NCBI GenBank assembly: GCA_021162125.1
Contig: JAGGZG010000026.1
Coordinates: 1 to 11,109, forward strand
Length of the DNA stretch: 11,109 nt
Direction: 5' to 3'
Source of the DNA: Anaerolineae bacterium
GTDB lineage: Bacteria > Chloroflexota > Anaerolineae > JACIWR01
A program made the translations under genes and the position numbers. How positions within the stretch are numbered: position 1 is the first letter of the stretch; every line of letters starts with the position of its first letter. Below, piece by piece: positions 4,811-11,109 of the stretch. The notes under the pieces are model-generated. The model was not told where the DNA came from. It made no database searches and saw nothing but the letters and a program-made list of their open reading frames with translations.

Positions 4811-6706
4811 ATGATTTACAAGGGCTACCGTGGCAAATACCTGCGCATCAACCTGACCACCAGTGACATCCAGGTGCGCGAATTGGACCCCTCATTCGCC
4901 GAGCGGTTCCTGGGTGGCAACGGCTTCGGCACGAAGATACTCTGGGACGAAGTCGGGCCGGACGTGGATCCACTGGGCCCTGATAACCGGCTCATCGTCG
5001 CCACCGGCCCATTGTGTGGCACACTGATGCCCAATTCCGGGCGGCTGGAGTTCATCGCCAAATCGCCGCTGACGGGCATCTACGGCGACGCCAACGCCGG
5101 TGGCTTCTTCGGTCCAGAGTTGAAATACGCCGGCTACGACATGTTAATTTTCGAGGGACGTGCGCCAGAGCCGGTGTACCTGTGCATTGAGGATGGCCGC
5201 GTCGAGCTACGCAGCGCGGGTCACCTGTGGGGAAAGCTGGTCAGTGAGGCCGAGGCGATACTGGAGGCGGAACTGGGCCGCGACTGGAAGTTCGCTACCG
5301 TCGGTCCGGCGGCGGAGAACGGCGTGCGCTACGCCTGCATCCAGGTGAGCTATTCCCGCTCGGCGGCTCGCTGCGGCATCGGTACGGTGATGGGCAGCAA
5401 GAACCTCAAGGCCATCGCCGTGCGCGGCAGCGGTGACGTGGCCGTGGCCGATGTGGCCGATTTCAAAGCCATTGCCCGGGACTGCATCCGCCGCATCCGG
5501 GGCAACGAGTTCTATCCGGGAGTGCACCGCTACGGCACGCCGGGCCTGGTGGTATTGATGAACCCTATGGGCCGTTTCCCGACGCGCAACTTCCAGGAGG
5601 GCAGCTTCGAGTACGCCGAGGAGATCTGCGCCGAGCGCCTGCGCGAACGCTACCTGGTGCGCGACGTAAGTTGCTTTGGCTGCCCGGTCTCGTGCGACAA
5701 GGTGTACCGCGTCACTGAAGGAGAGTTCGCGGGGACACTGATCCGCAGCGTGGAGTACGAGACCCTGGGCGCGCTGGGTGCGGGGGTGTGGAACCGTGAT
5801 CTGCCGGCCATTTTGTACGCCAACAAACTGTGCGATGAACTGGGGATGGACACCATCTCGGCGGGGCGGACCATTGCCTTTGCCATGGAACTATGGCAGC
5901 ACGGTATCCTCACCTCTTCTGATACCGGCGGCTTGACGCTGGAGTGGGGCGATGCTCGCCTGGTCCACCGTCTGCTGGAGATGATCGCTTACCGCCGGGG
6001 CTTCGGTGATCTGCTGGCGGAGGGCGTCCGCCGCGCGGCGCAGGCCATCGGCCGGGGGGCTGCCGAGTACGCGATGGAAGTCAAGGGCATGGAGATCCCG
6101 GCCCAGGATGGCCGCGCTCAGAAAAGCATGGGCCTGGCCCATGTGACCAGCACACGCGGCGCGGACCACCTGAAGGGCTTCCCTATCATTGACGAGACGG
6201 GCTATCCCGCCGAGGGGTTACGGCGTTACGGCGAGGATTACATGCCCGACATCGTGGAGCCGCTCAGCTACCGACACAAGCCGATGCTGGTCAAGGACGG
6301 CGAGGACTTCGGCGCAGTAGTGGATTCCTCGGGCAACTGCAAGTCCGGGGGGACGTTCGTCTTCGCGGAGATTTACTGGCCAGACATGGCCGCCGCGATT
6401 CAAGCCGCCACCGGGATGGAGATGCCCGTCGAGCGGTTGAAGCGCATTGGCGAGCGTATCTACAACCTGCAACGCTGCTACGACGTGTGGCATGGCATCT
6501 CTCGCGCGGACGATCGCTTGCCCCGTCGTTTCACCGCGGAACCGTCGCCCTCCGGCAACGCGCGAGGCCAGATAATCGAACTGGAACCTATGCTGGAGGA
6601 ATACTACCGGCTGCGGGGCTGGGATCCGGTTACCGGCTATCCCACCGCCGCCAAACTGCGTGAACTGGGGCTGGACGAAGCCATCGCACGGTTGGACTTA
6701 TTGTAG
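4811..6706 (+). CDS. Aldehyde:ferredoxin oxidoreductase, tungsten/molybdenum-pterin family
   Basis: A 631-aa cytoplasmic enzyme of the AOR family, close to the usual 600-630 aa. AORs oxidise aldehydes to carboxylic acids, or run in reverse, with ferredoxin, a bis-pterin tungsten centre and one [4Fe-4S] cluster. Three cluster cysteines form CxxCxxxC (288, 291, 295); the fourth is Cys510 in DSSGNC. The two pterin-binding DxxGx(C/D) motifs are DELGMD (342-347) and DSSGNC (505-510). YETLGALG with Glu317 and ADHLKG with His453 fit the expected active-site positions by spacing. The N-terminal third (YRGKYLRINL, GGNGFGTKILWDE, NAGGFFGPELKYAGYD) is typical AFOR_N. ATG 4811 is chosen for GGAGG at 4802; frame upstream of it is repeat and phosphatase relic. 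The next gene is a MoaD-like sulfur carrier, fitting its cofactor need. The aldehyde is not determinable. Confidence 0.94.
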   Translation: MIYKGYRGKYLRINLTTSDIQVRELDPSFAERFLGGNGFGTKILWDEVGPDVDPLGPDNRLIVATGPLCGTLMPNSGRLEFIAKSPLTGIYGDANAGGFFGPELKYAGYDMLIFEGRAPEPVYLCIEDGRVELRSAGHLWGKLVSEAEAILEAELGRDWKFATVGPAAENGVRYACIQVSYSRSAARCGIGTVMGSKNLKAIAVRGSGDVAVADVADFKAIARDCIRRIRGNEFYPGVHRYGTPGLVVLMNPMGRFPTRNFQEGSFEYAEEICAERLRERYLVRDVSCFGCPVSCDKVYRVTEGEFAGTLIRSVEYETLGALGAGVWNRDLPAILYANKLCDELGMDTISAGRTIAFAMELWQHGILTSSDTGGLTLEWGDARLVHRLLEMIAYRRGFGDLLAEGVRRAAQAIGRGAAEYAMEVKGMEIPAQDGRAQKSMGLAHVTSTRGADHLKGFPIIDETGYPAEGLRRYGEDYMPDIVEPLSYRHKPMLVKDGEDFGAVVDSSGNCKSGGTFVFAEIYWPDMAAAIQAATGMEMPVERLKRIGERIYNLQRCYDVWHGISRADDRLPRRFTAEPSPSGNARGQIIELEPMLEEYYRLRGWDPVTGYPTAAKLRELGLDEAIARLDLL

Positions 6707-6707
6707 G

Positions 6708-6830
6708 TATACTCAGTGCAGTTTGGTTTAGTGAAAACAGAGTCGCGCCCGATGTGCAAGCGTGTTGCATGTTCCGTGTTGCATTCCATCACGCACCCAC
6801 GCAACACGCAACACGCAACACGCAACACGT
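6708..6830. repeat. Inverted-repeat element, half copy (left arm plus core with four heptamers)
   Basis: The arm begins one base after the oxidoreductase stop codon (TATACTCAGTGCAGTTTGG, then GTGAAAACAG). It matches the reverse complement of the first copy's right arm closely as far as GATGTGCA at 6751-6758. The core has CGTGTTGC at 6761 and again at 6775-6782, then four exact tandem GCAACAC heptamers at 6801-6828. The opposite arm is missing. The element fills most of the gap between the oxidoreductase and the MoaD-like gene. Confidence 0.8.
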
Positions 6831-6871
6831 ACCACGGCTCATCGGCAAGTAAAGGGCTGTATAAACAGCGG

Positions 6872-7159
6872 ATGAGCGAGATTACCGTTACCCTGCGCTA
6901 TTACAATATCATTAAGGATGCCGTGGGCTGCGCTGGCGAGACGTTGGCGCTACCCGCCGGCACCACTCCTACGGAGATGATCGTCTTCCTGTGCCAGCGT
7001 TACCCCCATCTGCGGCCTATCGCCCTGCGAGCGGATGGGGGACTGTCCCCCCATTTGCGCGTGTTCCTCAACGGCCAGGTCGCTCGCCCACAACACCTGG
7101 CCGCTCCCCTGCATGATGGCGACGAGGTGATGCTTTTTCCGGCAATTGGCGGGGGATGA
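6872..7159 (+). CDS. MoaD/ThiS-family sulfur carrier protein
   Basis: A 95-aa ubiquitin-fold protein. It starts ITVTLRYYNIIKDAVG, continues LALPAGTTPTEMIVFLCQRYP and VFLNGQ, and ends DGDEVMLFPAIGGG. The family pattern is a first beta strand, VFVNG in the middle, DGDEV.LFP near the end and a C-terminal Gly-Gly that is adenylated and thiocarboxylated. MoaD donates sulfur for the dithiolene of molybdopterin or tungstopterin. Next to a tungsten-type aldehyde oxidoreductase, a role in that cofactor is more likely than in thiamine synthesis. ATG 6872 is chosen because earlier in-frame codons lie in the repeat element. The ribosome site is weak: AAAGGG at 6851-6856 is 15 bases away. Its partners (MoaE, MoeB) are not in the window. 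Confidence 0.87.
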   Translation: MSEITVTLRYYNIIKDAVGCAGETLALPAGTTPTEMIVFLCQRYPHLRPIALRADGGLSPHLRVFLNGQVARPQHLAAPLHDGDEVMLFPAIGGG

Positions 7160-7178
7160 TTGGCGTGGATTTCAGCTC

Positions 7179-7213
7179 AGACCTCCGGGGTTTCTTGGAC
7201 CTCGGAGGTCTTT
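7179..7213 (+). terminator. Intrinsic terminator after the MoaD-like gene
   Basis: AGACCTCCGGGG at 7179-7190 pairs with CCTCGGAGGTCT at 7200-7211 over all 12 positions, including one G-U, around a nine-base loop. A short T run (7211-7213, then AGTT) follows. It lies 20 bases past the stop and closes the oxidoreductase-MoaD unit. Confidence 0.75.
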
Positions 7214-7229
7214 AGTTGGTAATTGCACC

Positions 7230-7257
7230 TTGACATCCAGCCCAGCCGTGGTAAAAT
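7230..7257 (+). promoter_or_regulatory. Near-consensus sigma-70 promoter of the hybrid kinase gene
   Basis: TTGACA at 7230-7235 (6 of 6) and TAAAAT at 7252-7257 (5 of 6) are separated by 16 bases. Transcription would start near 7264, about 40 bases before the kinase ATG. It sits just after the terminator, so the kinase is probably its own transcription unit. No operator-like repeat is seen around it. Confidence 0.75.
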
Positions 7258-7293
7258 GTAAAGAGTTGTTGAAGCCGGGCAAAGTATCCACGA

Positions 7294-7298
7294 GGAGG
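7294..7298 (+). promoter_or_regulatory. Shine-Dalgarno site deciding the kinase start
   Basis: GGAGG at 7294-7298 lies six bases before ATG 7305, which is in the kinase frame. The nearer ATG at 7300 is out of frame. The frame stays open upstream to 7146, but that part overlaps the MoaD end, the terminator and the promoter, so it is not coding. Confidence 0.8.
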
Positions 7299-7304
7299 CA
7301 TGGA

Positions 7305-9755
7305 ATGGAGTTGAGGGACGCCACAGAACATCTGCCTGCTCAGGTGACGGAATACATGGACTTCCAGCGGGTCAGCCGTGTCCTGAGGGCCTCATCCTGG
7401 GAAGTGTTGCAGAATTTCTCCGAAGCAATGTTGTGCATAGACCTGGCGGGCAGGATCGTGGAGTGCAATCAGGCGGCGGCGGATCTCGGCGGCTACGACC
7501 GTGACGAATTGATCGGCCGCCTGTTTGTCGAGCTCATTCATCCCGGTGACCGGGCAGTGACTCGGGCCACGGTGGCCCCCGCCTTGGCTGGTCGGCAGGA
7601 AGCCCTGGAAATACGGCTGGCCGCCAAAGACGGCTCTTTCCTCACCGTCTCCGTGAATAGCACGCCGTTGCGAGACGGGGAACAAACAGTGGGTCTGGTG
7701 GTGGTTGGCCATGACATCACCAGTCTCAAGAAAGCTCAACAGGCCCTGGAACAGGGCAATTTGGACCTGTTGTTCCTCAACGAGGTCAGCCAGGCGGTGA
7801 CCTCGACGCTGGACCTGAACGAAGTGCTCACCAAGCTCATGGCCCGCATCAACGAAGTGCTCGGTATGGAAGCAGCCTCCATCCTCCTCGTGGATGAGTC
7901 CAGCGGCGAGTTGATCTTCGCCACGGCTGCCGGTGGAGGCGCGGAGCGGGTGAAGGGGTTGCGTCTGCAGCCAGATCAGGGCATCGCGGGCTGGGTGGCG
8001 CGAAAGGGGCAGACGCTCCTGGTGCCCGACGTCAGAGAGGATCCCCGCTTTTACCCAGATGTTGATCGCCTGAGCGGATTTGTGACTCGTTCTGTGCTCT
8101 GTGTGCCACTCAAAATCAAAGGTCGCGTCGTGGGTGTGATCGAGGCGCTGAACAAGGCCGAGGGCACTTTCACCACGCGCGACCGCCGTCTGCTGGAGGC
8201 GATGGCCCCCACGGCGGCCATTGCCATCGAGAACGCCCGGCTCTATCAAGCCCTGCGGGAAGCAAAGGAATTCAACGAGCGCATTGTGCAGGGCATGACC
8301 GAGGGTCTTCTCGTGGAGGATGAGCAGGGGAACATTACCTTCGTCAATCCCAGGACCGAGGACATGTTGGGCTATGCACCGGGGGAGCTCATCGGCCGTC
8401 ACTGGACGGAAATAGTCCCGCCTGGCTACAGGCAGAAGGTCAGCGAGGAGCTCAGCAAGCGTCCGCAGGGCATTGCCAGCCGGTACGAGGCGGCCCTCCT
8501 GACCAAAGATGGGCGCGAAATTCCGGTGTTGATCAGTGCCCGGCCCCAATTCGTCACCGGTCAGTACGTTGGCACCCTGGCGGTGTTCACCGACATCACC
8601 GAGCGCAAGCAGTTGGAGGAACAGCTTCGCCGTTCGCAAAAGATGGAGGCCCTGGGTACGCTGGCGGGGGGTATCGCTCACGACTTCAACAACATCCTGG
8701 GGGGCATCCTGGGCTACGCTTCGTTCATCCGGGCTCAGATGGCCGCCGACGACCCGTTTCGTAGTGACGTGGAGACCATTATCCACTCGGCCCAGCGGGC
8801 AGCGGAGCTGACCAATCAGCTTCTGGCCTTTGCGCGGGGGAGCAGGCCGGAGACACGTCCGGTGGATCTCCGCGAGACCATCCAAGAGGTGGTCAGATTG
8901 CTGGGACGCACGATTGATAGATCCATCATGATCGAGCCTCGCTTGAACGGCGAACTACCCGCCGTCGAGGGAGACCCGGCTCAGTTGCAACAGATGCTTC
9001 TCAATCTGTGCCTGAACGCCCGTGATGCGATGCCGGCGGGGGGACGGCTCACTATCGAGGCCCAGAACGTGACCCTGGATGCAGGGCGCGCCCTACCAGA
9101 TCTGAAGCCCGGGGACTACGTTCTCCTCTCCGTGAGCGACACTGGCGTTGGAATGGACGTTGAAACCCAGGCTCACCTTTTTGAACCCTTCTTCACCACT
9201 AAACGAGAGCATGGGGGGCGGCACAGTGGTCTGGGGCTGGCCATGGTTTATAGCATCGTGCGTAATCATGGTGGGATTATCCGCGTGGACAGCGAGCCTG
9301 GGAAAGGCTCCACTTTTCGTGTTTATCTGCCCGTCTCCACGCAGACTGTCACCCTGCCTAGTCCTCCGGTGAAATCACTGGCCGGGGGAACGGAAACCAT
9401 CCTGGTGGTGGACGACGAGGAAGTCATCCGCGATGTGGCCCGCCGTATTTTGTGCGCGGCCGGCTACACCGTGCTGACAGCCGAGAATGGGGTCCAGGCG
9501 GTAGAGCTTTTCCGCCAGCGGCGCGAGGAGATTGACCTGGTCATCCTGGATATGATCATGCCCGAAATGAGTGGCGAGGAGACGTTCACCCGCCTGCGGG
9601 AAATTGATCCACAGGTGCGAACCCTGCTGTCCAGTGGCTACAGCCAGGAAGGACGAGCGGAGCATATCCTGAAGGCTGGGGTGCGGGGCTTTCTACAGAA
9701 ACCTTACACCATAGAGGACGTGTTACACAAAGTGCGCACGGTGTTGGATGAATAG
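7305..9755 (+). CDS. Soluble PAS-GAF-PAS hybrid sensor histidine kinase with C-terminal receiver
   Basis: An 816-aa two-component kinase with no membrane segment, so it senses a cytoplasmic signal. Domains in order: PAS about 33-145 (DLAGRIVECNQAA, ELIHPGDR, VVGHDIT); GAF about 165-315 (ASILLVDESSGEL, GIAGWVARKG, RSVLCVPLKIKGRVVGVIEALN); PAS about 322-440 (GNITFVNPRTEDMLGY, VFTDITERK); histidine-kinase core with His459 in GIAHDFNNIL, the H-box type of NtrB-like kinases; ATPase with an N-box NLCLNARDAM near 567-576, DTGVGMD and GLGLAMVYSIV; and a receiver about 690-815 with VVDDEE, phospho-acceptor Asp749 (ILDMIMPEMSG) and the switch lysine in LQKPYT. No haem or flavin ligand can be read from the PAS domains. 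No DNA-binding output domain is present, and the response partner is not in view. It converges on the second kinase, whose stop lies 51 bases away. Confidence 0.93.
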   Translation: MELRDATEHLPAQVTEYMDFQRVSRVLRASSWEVLQNFSEAMLCIDLAGRIVECNQAAADLGGYDRDELIGRLFVELIHPGDRAVTRATVAPALAGRQEALEIRLAAKDGSFLTVSVNSTPLRDGEQTVGLVVVGHDITSLKKAQQALEQGNLDLLFLNEVSQAVTSTLDLNEVLTKLMARINEVLGMEAASILLVDESSGELIFATAAGGGAERVKGLRLQPDQGIAGWVARKGQTLLVPDVREDPRFYPDVDRLSGFVTRSVLCVPLKIKGRVVGVIEALNKAEGTFTTRDRRLLEAMAPTAAIAIENARLYQALREAKEFNERIVQGMTEGLLVEDEQGNITFVNPRTEDMLGYAPGELIGRHWTEIVPPGYRQKVSEELSKRPQGIASRYEAALLTKDGREIPVLISARPQFVTGQYVGTLAVFTDITERKQLEEQLRRSQKMEALGTLAGGIAHDFNNILGGILGYASFIRAQMAADDPFRSDVETIIHSAQRAAELTNQLLAFARGSRPETRPVDLRETIQEVVRLLGRTIDRSIMIEPRLNGELPAVEGDPAQLQQMLLNLCLNARDAMPAGGRLTIEAQNVTLDAGRALPDLKPGDYVLLSVSDTGVGMDVETQAHLFEPFFTTKREHGGRHSGLGLAMVYSIVRNHGGIIRVDSEPGKGSTFRVYLPVSTQTVTLPSPPVKSLAGGTETILVVDDEEVIRDVARRILCAAGYTVLTAENGVQAVELFRQRREEIDLVILDMIMPEMSGEETFTRLREIDPQVRTLLSSGYSQEGRAEHILKAGVRGFLQKPYTIEDVLHKVRTVLDE

Positions 9756-9805
9756 CTCGCCAATGTAAGACCCCCAGGGGCCTATGGGCATCAGTATCGT
9801 AAGAG

Positions 9806-11109
9806 CTATTCCGCCCTGATCTTCGCCAGCGCTCTCGTCACGTCCTTGAGTAGCTCTTCGGGGGTGAACAATCCTTTGTGCAGCAGCGAGGCGATGTGGC
9901 TATTCAGCCGCTGGGCATCGTCGGCGCTGATGTCTTTGGCGGTGATGACGATGACGGGCACATCTCGCGTAGTCTCATCGGCCTTAAGCGCCTCCAGCAC
10001 GTCGAAGCCATCCATGCCGGGCATCATCAGATCCAGGAGTACGATATCCGGGCACTCAGCACGGATGCGTTCGATACTTTCCTGGCCGTCGTATGCCATA
10101 CTGATTTCGTAGCCCTCGTCCTGAAGCATGGCACCCAGCAGCCGGACGTAGTCAGGATCGTCGTCCACGATGAGTATCCGCCGGCCCGGGCCGTTCGCCC
10201 GGGCCAGTGCTCTTAGCAGTTGCTCGCCGGAGATGGGCTTGACCAGATAGTCCGCCGCTCCCAGAGTGAACCCTTTGTGTCCATCATCAAGGATAGAGCA
10301 GACGATGACCGGGATGTCTGCCGTCTGTGGATCGGCCTTCAGCTCTTGCAAGACCTGCCAGCCGTCCACATCGGGTAGCATCAGGTCCAGGGTGATGGCG
10401 AAGGGGTGCAGGATACGCGCCTGCTCCACGGCTCTCTTCCCTTCCTGCACACCGATGACTTGATAGCCTTCCCGTTCCAGGTAGCGACGGAAGAGGGCAA
10501 TCACCTGTGGGTCATCGTCCACGACCAGGATGAGCCTGGCAGTGGGCTGCTCGCCTTCCACCGCTGAATCCGGGAGCGAGTTGCCTGGCTTCCACCGGGG
10601 GAGGGTAAACGAGAAAGTGCTGCCTGTCCCCACCTCGCTCTCCACCCACATCTGGCCACCATGCAACTCTACCAGCCGCTTGCTGATGGGCAGGCCCAGT
10701 CCCGTGCCACCGTACCGGCGCGTCGTGGAACCGTCCGCCTGGCGGAATTCTTCGAAGATGATGGGGATGTCCTCGGCGCGGATGCCGATTCCGGTGTCGG
10801 TCACGCTGATGGTGACATTTTCATCGTCGGTCTCGGCCCGCACGGTGACGCTCCCCTTATCCGTGAATTTGATGGCATTCGACACCAGGTTGAGGAGTAT
10901 CTGGCGCACTCGTTGTTGGTCGGCGAAGACCGGTGGCAGGGCTGGCTCCACCTCCGACACCAGAGCAACTTCTTTGTCCCTGACCAATGCGCTGGCCGTG
11001 CTCAGCACCAGGGAGATGATCTCGTTCAGGTCAATTTTCTCGCGGTGCAGTTCCATACGCCCGGCTTCGATTTTGGCCAGGTCGAGGATGTCGTTGATCA
11101 GGCACAGCA
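9806..11109 (-). CDS. Hybrid histidine kinase with two tandem receivers (N-terminus outside the window)
   Basis: The reading frame runs off the right edge. The first visible codons give LCLINDILDLAKIEAGR, the second helix of a HisKA dimerisation domain, so the phospho-accepting His and any sensor domains are outside. The internal ATG at 11056 is not the real start. The ATPase follows with N-box RQILLNLVSNAIKF, DTGIGI, and FRQADGSTTRRYGGTGLGL. Then come two receivers. The first has VVDDDP, acceptor Asp in LDLMLPD (codon 10385-10387) and Lys in VKP. The second has IVDDDP, acceptor Asp in LDLMMPG (codon 10031-10033), and Lys followed by Gly (LLHKG) instead of the usual Pro. It ends AKIRAE with TAG at 9806-9808. 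No Hpt or DNA-binding domain is present, so it probably works by phosphorelay or protein contact. Confidence 0.93.
   Translation of the reverse strand, partial: LCLINDILDLAKIEAGRMELHREKIDLNEIISLVLSTASALVRDKEVALVSEVEPALPPVFADQQRVRQILLNLVSNAIKFTDKGSVTVRAETDDENVTISVTDTGIGIRAEDIPIIFEEFRQADGSTTRRYGGTGLGLPISKRLVELHGGQMWVESEVGTGSTFSFTLPRWKPGNSLPDSAVEGEQPTARLILVVDDDPQVIALFRRYLEREGYQVIGVQEGKRAVEQARILHPFAITLDLMLPDVDGWQVLQELKADPQTADIPVIVCSILDDGHKGFTLGAADYLVKPISGEQLLRALARANGPGRRILIVDDDPDYVRLLGAMLQDEGYEISMAYDGQESIERIRAECPDIVLLDLMMPGMDGFDVLEALKADETTRDVPVIVITAKDISADDAQRLNSHIASLLHKGLFTPEELLKDVTRALAKIRAE

Noticed and set aside
6801..6828. Plasmid iteron or replication origin made of heptamers
   Set aside because: Related heptamer cores occur in three gaps with inverted arms, and there is no AT-rich region, DnaA box cluster or rep gene.
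6716..6871. An N-terminal extension of the MoaD-like protein
   Set aside because: The extra residues are translated repeat element. MoaD proteins begin directly with the first beta strand, as from ATG 6872.
7146..7304. A longer kinase start at 7146
   Set aside because: This stretch overlaps the end of the MoaD-like gene, a terminator and a near-consensus promoter. The ATG at 7305 has a good Shine-Dalgarno site.
7392..8885. A 497-codon open frame on the minus strand inside the first hybrid kinase gene
   Set aside because: It has no recognisable domain, lies wholly opposite a gene with clear PAS, GAF and kinase motifs, and is explained by high-GC codon use on the other strand.
9756..9805. A bidirectional terminator between the convergent kinases
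   Set aside because: CCCCC and GGGG runs are present, but I could not build a stable stem followed by a T run in either direction.

Overview
The window holds high-GC DNA with GTG starts, strong Shine-Dalgarno sites and an anaerobe's gene content: a tungsten/molybdenum aldehyde:ferredoxin oxidoreductase, a relic of an MttB-type corrinoid methyltransferase, and a mannose-family PTS permease. Between genes there are inverted repeats built from the heptamer GTGTTGC/GCAACAC. Together this suggests an anaerobic member of the Chloroflexota (Anaerolineae-like). That placement is an inference from gene content and repeat style; no marker gene is present.

Layout. (1) 77-1810, plus strand: a fused EIIC-EIID permease of the mannose/fructose/sorbose PTS family, with a signal-peptide-like N-terminus, closed by a good intrinsic terminator (1843-1902). 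EIIA and EIIB are not in the window. (2) 2114-4144, plus strand: a DhnA/LsrF-type class I aldolase, an array of eight 18-bp repeats, and a zinc-dependent sorbitol/threonine-dehydrogenase-like enzyme. These could form a short sugar or polyol catabolic unit with the permease. (3) 4145-4750: a scar in which the C-terminal piece of an MttB-like methyltransferase gene joins, in another frame, the C-terminal two thirds of a histidine phosphatase gene. (4) 4811-7159, plus strand: a tungsten-type aldehyde:ferredoxin oxidoreductase followed by a MoaD/ThiS-like sulfur carrier, ending in a terminator at 7179-7213. (5) 7230-9755, plus strand: a near-consensus sigma-70 promoter and a soluble PAS-GAF-PAS-HisKA-HATPase-REC hybrid kinase. 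(6) 9806 to the right edge, minus strand and convergent: a second hybrid kinase with two C-terminal receivers, its N-terminus cut off by the window.

Three related inverted-repeat elements lie in the intergenic gaps (1940-2101, 4698-4790, 6708-6830), each abutting a coding boundary. The first is complete (arm, heptamer core, inverted arm) and the other two are half copies. A stray copy of the 18-bp repeat lies at 1912-1929, beside the first element and about 1 kb from the main array. These repeats and the chimeric pseudogene scar are the least ordinary parts of the window. The genes themselves belong to recognisable families.
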